A stretch of 64,000 nt of DNA, from contig CAWGGG010000002.1 in NCBI GenBank assembly GCA_963822145.1, forward strand, positions 372,001-436,000. Reading direction: 5' to 3'. Positions 15,519-23,975 of the stretch are shown piece after piece; within the stretch, counting starts at the first letter, position 1, and the number at the start of each line of letters is the position of its first letter. The stretch comes from UBA5072 sp963822145 (GTDB lineage: Bacteria; Bacteroidota; Bacteroidia; Bacteroidales; UBA10428). Both the position numbers and the translations under genes were made by a program. The notes under the pieces were generated by a model. That model did not search any database. It worked only from the letters and a program-made list of their open reading frames with translations, and was not told the origin of the DNA.

Positions 15519-16625
15519 TCAGGGGTTGACCCAGATGACCAGTTGCTGGCCGGCCTTTACATCGAAGCCTTCCAGGTGATTCCAGGCCCTGATGTGTTCG
15601 GGCGTGCAATCGTACTGCATGGCGATCTTGTGGGTGAATTCACCCGGCTGCACCACATGGATGATCCGGGTCTTGCCTGCAGTATTGACGGACTGCTGCA
15701 CCATCCAATGGTAATCATCGGGGGCGGGACTGTATCCCAGGATGCTGACCTCATGCTGCAGGTAGACGGGGATCTTGTCGGACGGAAGGACGAGCACCGA
15801 CCAGGGTTGCCGTTCCGGAATATAATCACGCCGGTATACCGGGTTCAGCAGCCGGATCTGCTCCACCGGCAGGCCGATGACTGAGGCGATCTGCCCGAAG
15901 GTTATGGAGTATCGAATGTGCAGGGTATCGAGGCTGGTGTACCGAAACGCCGGAGGCACCGGAACGATGCCATGCTCGCTGTAAAAATGCATCAGGTAAA
16001 AGGCTGCCGTATAGGCGGGCACGTAGTTCCTGGCTTGTTCCGACAGGTAAGGACGCAGTTTCCAGTACGCGGTTTCTCCCTTGCACCTTTCGATGGCCTT
16101 TCTGACCTCTCCCGGTCCGCCGTTATAGGACGAGAGCACCAGCTGCCAGTCGTGAAACGTGCTGTTCAGGTATTTCAGGTACCGGCAGGCTGCCTCGGTG
16201 GATTTATAGGGATCACGGCGTTCATCAACATAGGAAGTGACCTCGAGGTCGAATAGCCGGCTGGTGTTGAGCAAAAACTGCCACAGGCCCACGGCGCCTG
16301 ATTTGGAAACGGCCAGGGGATTCAGTCCGGACTCAATAACGGTGAGGTATTTCAATTCCAGGGGCAGGGCATACCTGTCGAGCATTTCCTCGAAAATCGG
16401 GAAATACAGCTCCGACAGCCCGATGATGCGGGCCATATCCGCTTTTCGTGATCCCGTATAGAGGTCGATATAACGCCTGACCTCGGGGCTGTAATCGAGG
16501 GCAACGGGTGATTGCTTGTTCAGCTGCGCGATCCGGTATTCATAGAGCATATCCTTGTCATCGGGCATCGACGAGCCCTGAAGGGTAACCAGGAGGATGA
16601 GAAGGATATGGAGGGACCGGGTCAT
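15519..16625 (-). CDS. Membrane-bound lytic murein transglycosylase, MltD-like, with LysM
   Basis: 368 residues, exported (signal MTRSLHILLILLVTLQGSS). The SLT domain spans about 75-215. The catalytic Glu is in LTVIESGLNPLAVSKSGAVGLWQF near 97, followed by the family's YKSTEAACRYLKYL and LSSYNGGPGEV. Two LysM-like peptidoglycan-binding segments follow: one near 235-290, and IIHVVQPGEFTHKIAMQYDCTPEHIRAWN at the end. It cleaves glycan strands with 1,6-anhydro product formation in the periplasm. A TATATTTG promoter word ends only 5 bases before the ATG, so the mRNA may be nearly leaderless. Confidence 0.92.
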   Translation of the reverse strand: MTRSLHILLILLVTLQGSSMPDDKDMLYEYRIAQLNKQSPVALDYSPEVRRYIDLYTGSRKADMARIIGLSELYFPIFEEMLDRYALPLELKYLTVIESGLNPLAVSKSGAVGLWQFLLNTSRLFDLEVTSYVDERRDPYKSTEAACRYLKYLNSTFHDWQLVLSSYNGGPGEVRKAIERCKGETAYWKLRPYLSEQARNYVPAYTAAFYLMHFYSEHGIVPVPPAFRYTSLDTLHIRYSITFGQIASVIGLPVEQIRLLNPVYRRDYIPERQPWSVLVLPSDKIPVYLQHEVSILGYSPAPDDYHWMVQQSVNTAGKTRIIHVVQPGEFTHKIAMQYDCTPEHIRAWNHLEGFDVKAGQQLVIWVNP

Positions 16626-16630
16626 GTGAA

Positions 16631-16638
16631 CAAATATA
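16631..16638 (-). promoter_or_regulatory. -7 promoter element (TATATTTG) of the mltD-like gene
   Basis: Exact TAnnTTTG on the minus strand, 5 nt before the start codon. No -33 TTTG at normal spacing. Confidence 0.45.
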
Positions 16639-16680
16639 ATGTGTTTTTAAGCGGAGTCGAAGGGTTTCCAAAACAGAAAC

Positions 16681-16715
16681 AAAAAAACCTGTCACTTGGG
16701 ATCATGACAGGTTTT
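16681..16715 (-). terminator. Rho-independent terminator after the tatA pair
   Basis: Stem of 11 bp (16684-16694 with 16705-16715; AAAACCTGTCA arms, 10-nt loop). For minus-strand transcripts it is followed by a run of seven T's. It closes the rseP-tatA-tatA transcript just before the mltD promoter. Confidence 0.75.
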
Positions 16716-16736
16716 ACGGATATAAGATCAGAAAAG

Positions 16737-16919
16737 TTATTCCTGGTGTCCGGAATTGGCGGGTGTTTTTTCCACCACGTCATCTTCCATCTTCGACGCC
16801 TTCTTGAATTCCTTCATACCCTGGCCCAATCCCCGCATCAGTTCGGGAATCTTACGGCCTCCGAATAATAACAATAATACTACAATGATGAGTATTATTT
16901 CAGTTGGTCCTAATGACAT
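16737..16919 (-). CDS. tatA: Twin-arginine translocase subunit TatA/E, second copy
   Basis: 60 residues: a short periplasmic N-terminus, one membrane helix (TEIILIIVVLLLLFGG), then the hinge RKIPELMRGLGQGMKEFKKAS and an acidic tail. This is the canonical TatA form: oligomers make the Tat translocation pore. It follows a close paralogue (16946-17146) by 26 bp. No tatC is in the window, so the partner must be elsewhere. The downstream terminator fits an operon end. Confidence 0.9.
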   Translation of the reverse strand: MSLGPTEIILIIVVLLLLFGGRKIPELMRGLGQGMKEFKKASKMEDDVVEKTPANSGHQE

Positions 16920-16945
16920 ATACTCAATATTTAAAGATTACCAGT

Positions 16946-17146
16946 TTATTTTCCCTTTTCATCGTCACGGGCAGGGGTGTCATCCTCATTTGTCGTACGC
17001 GACGCTTTCTTGAATTCCTTCATTCCCTGTCCGATACCCTTCATCAGTTCGGGAATTTTACGCCCGCCAAAAAGTAATACAACCACCGCCAACAGGAGGA
17101 TGATTTCCATGGGTCCCAACGCAAACAGCAACATGTTCGGATTCAT
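16946..17146 (-). CDS. tatA: Twin-arginine translocase subunit TatA/E, first copy
   Basis: 66 residues: MEIILLLAVVVLLFGGRKIPELMKGIGQGMKEFKKAS with a charged tail rich in D, E and K. The helix-hinge segment is nearly the same as in the next gene, so the pair arose by tandem duplication. One may have taken the TatB/E-like role, but neither has the longer TatB amphipathic region. It lies 81 bp after rseP, in the same direction. Confidence 0.9.
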   Translation of the reverse strand: MNPNMLLFALGPMEIILLLAVVVLLFGGRKIPELMKGIGQGMKEFKKASRTTNEDDTPARDDEKGK

Positions 17147-17227
17147 AAGGCCTTAATTAAGTTTGAACGGGTAAAGTTAGAACATTTTTTGAATATGGGG
17201 TTGTTTTGGTGGAAATAGTTGAATCCA

Positions 17228-18583
17228 TCACTTCCCCATCAGCCTTTCCACCCACCGCAGGATGTCGTTGGTATTTGCGAAGATGAGCAGTCCCAGTATG
17301 ATGATCATTCCCACGATCTGCGCGTATTCCATGAATTTCTCATTGGGCTTGCGCCGGGTCACCACTTCATACAGCAGGAACATGACATGTCCGCCATCGA
17401 GTGCCGGTATGGGCAGTACGTTCATAAAGGCCAGGATGAGTGACAGGAAGGCGGTAATCTCCCAGAACGACTGCCATTCCCAGATCTTCGGGAAGAGGCC
17501 GCCGATGGTCCCGAATCCGCCGAGTCCTTTATAGGCACCCGACTTAAAATCAAAGATAAGCTTGAACTGCCGTATGTAAAAAGCGAGCCGGTCGCCGGCC
17601 AGTTTGAAGCCTGCCGGGATGGCCTGCAGGAAACTGAAAGAAGTGGTTTTCAGCTGGTACACCCCCAGTTTTTCGAGTTCATCAAAGTCGGGTATGAACG
17701 ACAGGATCTCCAGCTTCTTTTGCGGGCTCAGGGTGAGGCTGAGGGGGATGCGCTTTCCGTCGCGCAAGACTTCAACCATGACGGTTCCGGGTTTGAGGGT
17801 ATCCACCAGGGTGAGGTATTCATCGTAATATTTCACGGGAACCTGGTTGATGCTGACCACCTGGTCCTTAGGCAGCAGACCCGATCCCTTGTTCAGGGAG
17901 GTGTCGGGGATCTCGCGTACGATAAAGGGTACCCTCGGGTAGAACAGCATGATCCGGCGTTCCTTGACGAGATTGCCGATGAAGTCGGTGGGAATCATAA
18001 AGGAATCCACCTGGTTGTTGCGCAGGACCTTCACGCTGCCACCGAAAATGATCTCCTGGTAAATATCTTCAAAGCGTTCAGGCTCCTTCTGGTTGATCGA
18101 CAGGATCTTGTCGCCGTTCCTGAAACCGATGTTGCTGGCAATGGAATCGACGCACCAGATGCCGTCGGTAAGATTCCGGGCGGGCAGGTATTTCTCGCCC
18201 CAGGTATACAGCACGGCGGAATAAATGATAAAGCCGAGGATCAGGTTCACCACCACACCGCCCAGCATGATGAGGAGGCGCTGCCCGGTGGGTTTCGACC
18301 TGAATTCCCAGGGTTGCGGGGGTTGTTTGAGCTGTTCGCGGTCCATCGATTCATCGATCATGCCCGATATTTTCACGTACCCGCCAAGCGGCAGCCAGCC
18401 GATCCCGTATTCGGTTTCTCCGCGTTTCAGCTTGAAAAGGGAAAACCAGGGATCAAAAAACAGGTAGAACTTTTCCACCCGGGTATTAAACAGCCGCGCA
18501 AAAATAAAATGTCCGAGTTCGTGAAGGATGATGAGAATGGATAAACTCAGCAGTAACTGACCGATCTGAATGACAACGCCCAT
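17228..18583 (-). CDS. rseP: RIP metalloprotease RseP (site-2 protease)
   Basis: Intramembrane zinc protease that releases anti-sigma factors and clears signal peptides. 451 residues. The zinc motif is H21-E22-L-G-H25 in the first membrane helix, and the third ligand motif PALDGGH is near 395. Between them are two PDZ-like periplasmic regions (around 130-210 and 225-300), which is the bacterial RseP layout. It follows dxr on the same strand; dxr-rseP adjacency is widely conserved. It has its own TATATTTG word at 18605-18612, placed after the REP cluster that separates it from dxr. Confidence 0.95.
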   Translation of the reverse strand: MGVVIQIGQLLLSLSILIILHELGHFIFARLFNTRVEKFYLFFDPWFSLFKLKRGETEYGIGWLPLGGYVKISGMIDESMDREQLKQPPQPWEFRSKPTGQRLLIMLGGVVVNLILGFIIYSAVLYTWGEKYLPARNLTDGIWCVDSIASNIGFRNGDKILSINQKEPERFEDIYQEIIFGGSVKVLRNNQVDSFMIPTDFIGNLVKERRIMLFYPRVPFIVREIPDTSLNKGSGLLPKDQVVSINQVPVKYYDEYLTLVDTLKPGTVMVEVLRDGKRIPLSLTLSPQKKLEILSFIPDFDELEKLGVYQLKTTSFSFLQAIPAGFKLAGDRLAFYIRQFKLIFDFKSGAYKGLGGFGTIGGLFPKIWEWQSFWEITAFLSLILAFMNVLPIPALDGGHVMFLLYEVVTRRKPNEKFMEYAQIVGMIIILGLLIFANTNDILRWVERLMGK

Positions 18584-18604
18584 GAGTAGGTAGATTTATT
18601 TGTG

Positions 18605-18612
18605 CAAATATA
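18605..18612 (-). promoter_or_regulatory. -7 promoter element (TATATTTG) of rseP
   Basis: Exact TAnnTTTG 22 bases upstream of the rseP ATG. The REP cluster begins 9 bases further upstream. Confidence 0.45.
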
Positions 18613-18620
18613 GGGATTAT

Positions 18621-18854
18621 CAACAATAATTCATCCTCTATGAGGATGCGTGGGAATTCATGTATGCGGATTTTACAATAATTCAACCTCTACGAGGTTG
18701 TGAGGGAGATCAAACATGGATATGCTACAATAATGCAACCTCTACGAGGTTGATTTGGTGTGAAGCTTATTAATTAAACCTCGTAGAGGTTTCATTATTG
18801 TAGAAAAAATGGTATTGATATGTATTACAACCTCGTAGAGGTTGAATTATTGTA
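18621..18854. repeat. Cluster of five REP-like elements (ACAATAATTCAACCTC-TAC-GAGGTTG)
   Basis: Five about 27-bp copies: 18621-18648, 18674-18700 and 18726-18752 in one orientation, 18776-18802 and 18828-18854 in the other. Each has a conserved A+T tail (TACAATAATTCA) and a hairpin with arms AACCTC/GAGGTT and a 3-nt loop. The first copy has a compensated stem (ATCCTC/GAGGAT with TAT loop). Spacing is about 50 bp. They fill the dxr-rseP gap. The form resembles REP/REPIN elements mobilised by RAYT (TnpA-REP) enzymes; no such gene is in the window. Confidence 0.9.
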
Positions 18855-18858
18855 AATT

Positions 18859-20022
18859 TCAGGTTCTCCTTTTTCCCACAATCTCCCTTGTCAACTCCCT
18901 GGCCTCCTCATCCGACCGCTGAAAGTCCTCCAGGGCAGGATCGGGGATGAACTTCACGCTTTCCATAACCTTCTGGATGACATCGGGCATTTCGAGGAAC
19001 CGCACCCGGTCGTTCAGGAAGGCGTCGACCACGATCTCGTTGGCCGCATTCATGATACAGGGCATGTTGCCCCCGGTATACAAAGCCTGGTAGGCCAGAT
19101 CGAGGTTACGGAACACCTTTCTGTCGGGTTCCTCAAAAGTAAGCTCGCGGCAAGAGCTGAAACTGAAACGCGGGAATTCGGAGGGCAAACGGTCGGGATA
19201 ACCCAGGGCATACTGGATGGGAAGCCGCATATCGGGCAGACCGAGCTGTGCTTTTATGGAGCCGTCGGTGAACTGCACCAGCGAATGTATAACGCTCTGC
19301 GGGTGAACAACGACCTCGATCCGGTCGGGTTCCATGCCAAAGAGCCACCTGGCTTCTATGACTTCCAGACCCTTATTCATCATTGTCGCCGAATCGATGG
19401 TGATTTTATGGCCCATGCACCAGTTGGGATGCCTGAGGGCCTCAGCACAGGTGATGCGTTGCAAATCATCGCGGGTTTTACCCCTGAAAGGCCCACCGGA
19501 GGCTGTGAGGATAAGTTTTTCCACCCTGGCGGGATCCTCGCCGGCCAGGCATTGAAAGATGGCGGAATGCTCCGAGTCAACCGGGTAGATGCCCGATCCG
19601 CTCATGCGGGCCAGTGAGGTGATGAGCGATCCGGCCACCACCAGTGTTTCCTTATTGGCCAGGGCAATGTCCTTGCCGCTTTTAATGGCTGCAATGGTGG
19701 GGAGGAGTCCCGAGAACCCCACCATGGCCGTGAGCACCATATCGGTACCGGGTCGGCCGGCCACCTCGGACAATGCTTCCGGGCCGGCCATTACTTTAAT
19801 GGGCAGGCGGGACAGGGCCTCTTTCACATCGAAATAGCGCGAGGTATCGGCGATGACCACGACCTCGGGTACAAAGCGCAGGGCCTGCTCGATCAGCAGG
19901 GCGGCATTGTGCCGGGCAGTAAGGGCCTTGACCTCAAAAAGACCGGGGTGCCGGAGAATGACATCAAGCGCCTGGGTGCCGATGGATCCGGTGGATCCGA
20001 GGATCGCAATGCGTCTTTTCAT
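18859..20022 (-). CDS. dxr: 1-deoxy-D-xylulose 5-phosphate reductoisomerase
   Basis: Second step of the MEP isoprenoid pathway: DXP plus NADPH to MEP. 387 residues from the ATG at 20022. NADPH-binding GSTGSIGTQALD at 8-19, KETLVVAG near 125, metal and substrate motifs VDSEHSAIFQCL near 146 and LTASGGPF near 177, and WCMGHKITIDSATMMNKGLE near 200. The C-terminal domain is complete. It starts 23 bp after the M23 peptidase gene, suggesting cotranscription. Confidence 0.96.
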   Translation of the reverse strand: MKRRIAILGSTGSIGTQALDVILRHPGLFEVKALTARHNAALLIEQALRFVPEVVVIADTSRYFDVKEALSRLPIKVMAGPEALSEVAGRPGTDMVLTAMVGFSGLLPTIAAIKSGKDIALANKETLVVAGSLITSLARMSGSGIYPVDSEHSAIFQCLAGEDPARVEKLILTASGGPFRGKTRDDLQRITCAEALRHPNWCMGHKITIDSATMMNKGLEVIEARWLFGMEPDRIEVVVHPQSVIHSLVQFTDGSIKAQLGLPDMRLPIQYALGYPDRLPSEFPRFSFSSCRELTFEEPDRKVFRNLDLAYQALYTGGNMPCIMNAANEIVVDAFLNDRVRFLEMPDVIQKVMESVKFIPDPALEDFQRSDEEARELTREIVGKRRT

Positions 20023-20044
20023 GATGGTGGTTGCCGGGTAGCGC

Positions 20045-20911
20045 TCAAAAGGAGATATAGTCTTCTGGATTAACGGGCGCGCCGTTATACCAGAGCTCAA
20101 AATGGAGATGGGGACCGGTGGTCAGTTCCCCTGAATTGCCGATAATGGCAACGGGCTCACCGGCCTTAACCCGGTCGCCGATGTGCTTCAGCAGTTCGGC
20201 ATTGTGTTTGTAAACCGAAATGATGTTATCGGCATGCTGCAGCTGGATCACGTAACCGGTTTCGAGGGTCCAGCCAGCCATGGTCACCGTACCCGGAAGC
20301 GTGGCTTTTACGGCCTCGTTGGTGGCTGCTACGATGTCGGTGCCGTAGTGATCGAATTCACTGTTGAAAGAGTTGGATACCATACCCTTAACGGGAGGGA
20401 AGAAGAGCACGTTAAAGAAAGCAGGTTTGATCCTGCGGTTTTCGATGGCCGAAAGGCCAAACTGATCCCTGGGCTCCACCATGGCCCTGAGCACAGAGTC
20501 TTCCCTGGCTTTGGAATAGGTTCTGGAAGCTGCAGACCTCGAAGAATCGGAATTCCGGCGCATGTCCTGCGGCCTGTCGCCGGAAATGATCCTCCGGATG
20601 TTCTCAAAATAGGCGTCGCGCTTGGCGATTTCCATTTCCAGTGAATCGAGCCTGAAGTTGTTCAGGTATATGTTGCGCACGGTCTGCTCGTCGGGGTATC
20701 CGGGGATCAGTTCCCGCACGGGGGTATAAGCAATGATCGAGATCACCAGGACCAGGAAGAGGAAGATCCCGAGACCCAGGATCGCCATCACGTTCAGCCT
20801 GGTAAGCCTCAGGTTCAGCACTTCTTCAAACGTCTCATCGCGATATATCGAAAGCCGGTATTTATGCCTGAACTTTTCCCAGAAGGATTTTTTTTCGGAT
20901 TTTTCGGACAT
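20045..20911 (-). CDS. M23 (LytM-type) murein endopeptidase, membrane anchored
   Basis: 288 residues from MSEKSEKKSFWEKF (an upstream extension needs a TTG). One membrane helix near 42-63 (MAILGLGIFLFLVLVISIIAY), a coiled or charged periplasmic stalk, then a LytM domain from about 185. HYGTDI holds the first zinc ligands and GPHLHFELW the HxH; PGTVTMAGW and GYVIQLQH are typical strands. All ligands look present, so it is probably an active peptidoglycan endopeptidase rather than an EnvC-like activator, but this is inference. First gene of the M23-dxr run. Confidence 0.9.
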   Translation of the reverse strand: MSEKSEKKSFWEKFRHKYRLSIYRDETFEEVLNLRLTRLNVMAILGLGIFLFLVLVISIIAYTPVRELIPGYPDEQTVRNIYLNNFRLDSLEMEIAKRDAYFENIRRIISGDRPQDMRRNSDSSRSAASRTYSKAREDSVLRAMVEPRDQFGLSAIENRRIKPAFFNVLFFPPVKGMVSNSFNSEFDHYGTDIVAATNEAVKATLPGTVTMAGWTLETGYVIQLQHADNIISVYKHNAELLKHIGDRVKAGEPVAIIGNSGELTTGPHLHFELWYNGAPVNPEDYISF

Positions 20912-20944
20912 TGCGTGCGGTTGTTTTGGCAAATATATGAAAAA

Positions 20945-21021
20945 AGGGACAAAGTAGGGACAAGGGACAAGGGACGAGGGACAAAGGGACGGGGGACAAG
21001 GGACGAGGGACGAGGGACAAG
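20945..21021. repeat. GGGACAAGG minisatellite, left arm of module 4
   Basis: GGGACAAGG, GGGACGAGG and GGGACGGGG units. Ends 6 bp before the stop codon of the four-helix gene. Confidence 0.9.
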
Positions 21022-21027
21022 TAAAGA

Positions 21028-21393
21028 TTATTTGTTATCGCGAATAGCCAATGATTTGATTAATCCTGTCAGCATCCTGATAATTCCCTCCAGCTTTACC
21101 TGCATAGTATCACAGGTATTTGTTGTGATATATCCCAGGTTATATGACACGATCAAATGCGTTTCCAGTTCTGCCGCTGACCCCAGGGATACATATAAAA
21201 ACTGTATGTATTCTTTTGTACTTCTGCGGGCGCATCCTTCAGCAATATTGGCTGGGATAGAAACAGCAGCACGCCTGATCTGGTTTACTATACAATAAAT
21301 CTCCTCTTTTGGGTATGATTTTGTAAGCGTGTAAATTTCAGTTACCATGGCAATACTCTTTTGCCAAACCTGAAGGTCTTTGTGTGTATTCAT
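21028..21393 (-). CDS. Four-helix-bundle protein, S23/IVS family (module 4)
   Basis: 121 residues, MNTHKDLQVWQKSIAMVTEIYTLTKSY, with the core QIRRAAVSIPANIAEGCARR intact. Nearly a copy of the gene at 11476-11841; differences are mostly in the C-terminal third. The same GGGACAAGG arms lie on both sides in inverted orientation (20945-21021, 21457-21548). As both gene and arms match module 3, the two modules share a recent common source. Function unknown; RNA or nucleic-acid binding is suggested only by distant relatives (Avd, S23). Confidence 0.83.
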   Translation of the reverse strand: MNTHKDLQVWQKSIAMVTEIYTLTKSYPKEEIYCIVNQIRRAAVSIPANIAEGCARRSTKEYIQFLYVSLGSAAELETHLIVSYNLGYITTNTCDTMQVKLEGIIRMLTGLIKSLAIRDNK

Positions 21394-21456
21394 TTGTAAA
21401 TGATTTTGCCTAACGTGATTTAAGATCTGAAGATATTAGAAATTTTCCAATAAACT

Positions 21457-21548
21457 CGTCCCCTGTCCCCTGTCCCTTTGCCTGTCCCTCGTCCCCTGTC
21501 CCTTTTCCTGTCCCTCTGCCTGTCCCTCGTCCCCTGTCCCTTGTCCCT
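21457..21548. repeat. Inverted GGGACAAGG minisatellite, right arm of module 4
   Basis: CCCCTGTCCC, TTTGCCTGTCCC and CTCGTCCC units. It starts within the TAG stop codon of purF. Confidence 0.9.
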
Positions 21549-23439
21549 AATACGCCCTGACGTTCCTTCCCTCGATGAAATTGATGAACGACCGGTTGAC
21601 CACGCGGTTACCGCCAGGGGTGGGGTAATTACCGGTAAAGTACCAGTCACCCAGATGATCCGGGCAAGCGAGGTGCAGGTTGTCAATGGTCTGGTATACG
21701 ATCCTGATCTCAGCCCCAATATCAGGGGTTTTGAGCATCTGCGCAATTTTCTCGGAGATGCGTTCGGGGGTAAAGGGACGGTAGATCTCTTTTACATGGT
21801 TTATGATCTCTTCCTTGGGGAGGTTCTCACTGGCCTTGGCCTTGCGGTAAACCTCATTGATCACGTTTTCCATGCCGGTTTCCTTCAGCAGGGCGACGGC
21901 GGCTTTGAAAGCAATAAAATCACCGAGCTTGGCCATATCGATGCCATAGCAGTCGGGATACCTGATCTGCGGGGAGGAGGAGACGATCACTATGCGCTTG
22001 GGCTTCAGCCGGTCAAGTATTTTTATGATGCTGTACTTCAGCGTCGTGCCGCGAACGATCGAGTCGTCGATTACGACCAGGTTATCGGAGTGCTGCCGGA
22101 CGGTGCCGTAGGTAACGTCATACACATGTCCCACCAGGTCGTCACGGCCGGCATCCTGGGTTATGAACGTCCGCAGCTTGATGTCTTTGAGGGCGACCTT
22201 TTCCACACGGGGTTTCAGGTAGATGATGCTGTCGAGATCTTCTTCCGTGAGGTCTTTACCAAGCCGGATGATCCTTTTCTTTTTCTCATCTTTCATGATT
22301 TTTTCCACGCCGCGGATCATCCCGTAGAAAGCGGATTCAGCGGTATTGGGTATGAAGGAGAACACCGTGTTTTCGAGGTCTCCGTCGACCGCGGTAATCA
22401 GCTGCGGCGTCAGCAATTCGCCGAGTCTTTTCCGCTCGTTGTAGATATCCTGGTCGCTTCCGCGGGAGAAATAGATCCGTTCGAAGGAACAGCTGCGTTT
22501 TTCAAAGGGGCCCCGGATATTCTCGACGGCCACGGCACCGTTTCTACGGATGATCAGTCCTGAGCCGGGGGGTAGCTCCGTAACGTCGGACGTATCCACG
22601 TTCAGCACCGTCTGGATAGCCGGGCGTTCGGAAGTCACCACCACAATTTCGTCGTTGTGGTAATAAAACGCCGGCCGTATGCCCCAGGGATCGCGGATCA
22701 CAAAGGCATCGCCATGACCCAGCAAACCGGCGATCACGTATCCCCCGTCCCATCTTTTGCTGCTTTCGCGCAGCACGTTGCCCACGTTAAGGCTTTCGGC
22801 GATGAGCTCTGAAATTTCAATGTTCTCATGGCCCTGTTTTTTGAACTGGTCGAAGTTACGCTGGATCTCACGATCGAGAAAATGGCCGATATTCTCGAGC
22901 ACCGTGACGGTATCGGAGAAGTCGCGCGGATGCTGTCCGAGGTCCACGAGGATCTGGAAGAGCTCATCCACATTGGTGAGGTTAAAGTTCCCAGCCAGGA
23001 GCAGGTTTCGTGTTTTCCAGTTATTCATGCGCACCACCGGGTGCACCCTTTCGATATCGTTGTTGCCGTATGTGCCGTAGCGCAGGTGCCCGAGCAGTAA
23101 TTCCGCCGCAAAGGGAAGGTTTTCCTTCGCCCAGATAGGATCGTTGAGCACCTCGGGGGTTACCTTGTCGTACTGTTTGTGAAGGGCTTTGAAGACATCA
23201 TTGATGGCGGCCTGTTTGATCGAGCGTTCACGGTGGATAAAGGGCTTGCCCGGTTTGAGGTCGAACTTGACCGAAGCGATGCCGGCGCCGTCCTGTCCCC
23301 GGTTATGCTGTTTTTCCATCAGGAGGTAGAGCTTGTTGAGCCCGTATTTCCAGGTGCCGTATTTGAGCTGGTAATATTCAAGCGGTTTCAACAGCCTTAC
23401 CAGCGCTATCCCGCATTCATGATTAATGGCATCTGTCAT
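21547..23439 (-). CDS. purF: Amidophosphoribosyltransferase (glutamine PRPP amidotransferase), long form
   Basis: First committed step of purine synthesis: PRPP plus glutamine to 5-phosphoribosylamine. 630 residues, longer than the usual 470-500, but this long type occurs in Bacteroidota. The N-terminal nucleophile is Cys9 (MTDAINHECGIALVRL), so an eight-residue propeptide must be removed. LMEKQHNRGQDGAGIAS near 41 is the Ntn-glutaminase signature. The phosphoribosyltransferase PRPP loop VVIDDSIVRGTTLKYS is near 455. It lies 20 bp after the SPOR gene. Its TAG stop is the edge of a minisatellite arm. Confidence 0.9.
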   Translation of the reverse strand: MTDAINHECGIALVRLLKPLEYYQLKYGTWKYGLNKLYLLMEKQHNRGQDGAGIASVKFDLKPGKPFIHRERSIKQAAINDVFKALHKQYDKVTPEVLNDPIWAKENLPFAAELLLGHLRYGTYGNNDIERVHPVVRMNNWKTRNLLLAGNFNLTNVDELFQILVDLGQHPRDFSDTVTVLENIGHFLDREIQRNFDQFKKQGHENIEISELIAESLNVGNVLRESSKRWDGGYVIAGLLGHGDAFVIRDPWGIRPAFYYHNDEIVVVTSERPAIQTVLNVDTSDVTELPPGSGLIIRRNGAVAVENIRGPFEKRSCSFERIYFSRGSDQDIYNERKRLGELLTPQLITAVDGDLENTVFSFIPNTAESAFYGMIRGVEKIMKDEKKKRIIRLGKDLTEEDLDSIIYLKPRVEKVALKDIKLRTFITQDAGRDDLVGHVYDVTYGTVRQHSDNLVVIDDSIVRGTTLKYSIIKILDRLKPKRIVIVSSSPQIRYPDCYGIDMAKLGDFIAFKAAVALLKETGMENVINEVYRKAKASENLPKEEIINHVKEIYRPFTPERISEKIAQMLKTPDIGAEIRIVYQTIDNLHLACPDHLGDWYFTGNYPTPGGNRVVNRSFINFIEGRNVRAY

Positions 23440-23459
23440 AATGCATAGAAAAGATCAGG

Positions 23460-23912
23460 TTAATCGGGAAAGGCGACAATGTCTTCACGGATAAAGGCGT
23501 CGGGATAATCATTTTCCATCAATTTAAGAAACTTCCACGCTTCGCTTTTTGTTCGAAAATCTCCCACATAGACCTTAAAATAGGGATATTCAAATTTCTT
23601 ATAGCTTTTTGCATCTTCGAACCGGCTGATGAATTTAGCCCTTTCCTGGTCGGCCTTTTTATTGGCTTCCTGTCCTGAATCGAGATAAATACAGATCCTG
23701 TAGCCCCGGATGCCATTGATCTTTTTCTGCTGGCTAAGATGCAGGTTCACCATATTCCGGATGTTGACATCCTGGGTAATGCGGACGGTACCCTCGCCGG
23801 GTTGGTGTGATTCGAGCCAGGAGAAAATGTCGGAGGGGGGTTGTGCCAGGGTGGTTCCGGCAAATATGGCGGCAAGCAGAAGGATTAGCGTAACAGCAGC
23901 TTTATGCAACAT
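23460..23912 (-). CDS. Exported SPOR-domain protein
   Basis: 150 residues with a signal peptide (HKAAVTLILLLAAIFAGTTLA). The C-terminal half looks like a SPOR repeat (GYRICIYLDSGQEANKKADQERAKF and FKVYVGDFRTKSEAWKFLKLM). SPOR domains bind peptidoglycan stripped of stem peptides, usually at division sites. No partner can be inferred from the neighbouring purF, 20 bp downstream. A TAAATTTG promoter word precedes it. Confidence 0.82.
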   Translation of the reverse strand: MLHKAAVTLILLLAAIFAGTTLAQPPSDIFSWLESHQPGEGTVRITQDVNIRNMVNLHLSQQKKINGIRGYRICIYLDSGQEANKKADQERAKFISRFEDAKSYKKFEYPYFKVYVGDFRTKSEAWKFLKLMENDYPDAFIREDIVAFPD

Positions 23913-23931
23913 AAGTTGTATGATGTGGCTG

Positions 23932-23939
23932 CAAATTTA
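23932..23939 (-). promoter_or_regulatory. -7 promoter element (TAAATTTG) of the SPOR-purF unit
   Basis: Exact TAnnTTTG 19 bases before the SPOR gene start. No clear -33 box. Confidence 0.42.
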
Positions 23940-23975
23940 AGAAAAAAAAAGAAAGAAGTCAGATATGGATGCACA

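Noticed and set aside
21478..22563. 361-codon open frame opposite purF
   Set aside because: Begins inside the minisatellite and runs antisense to a fully conserved enzyme.
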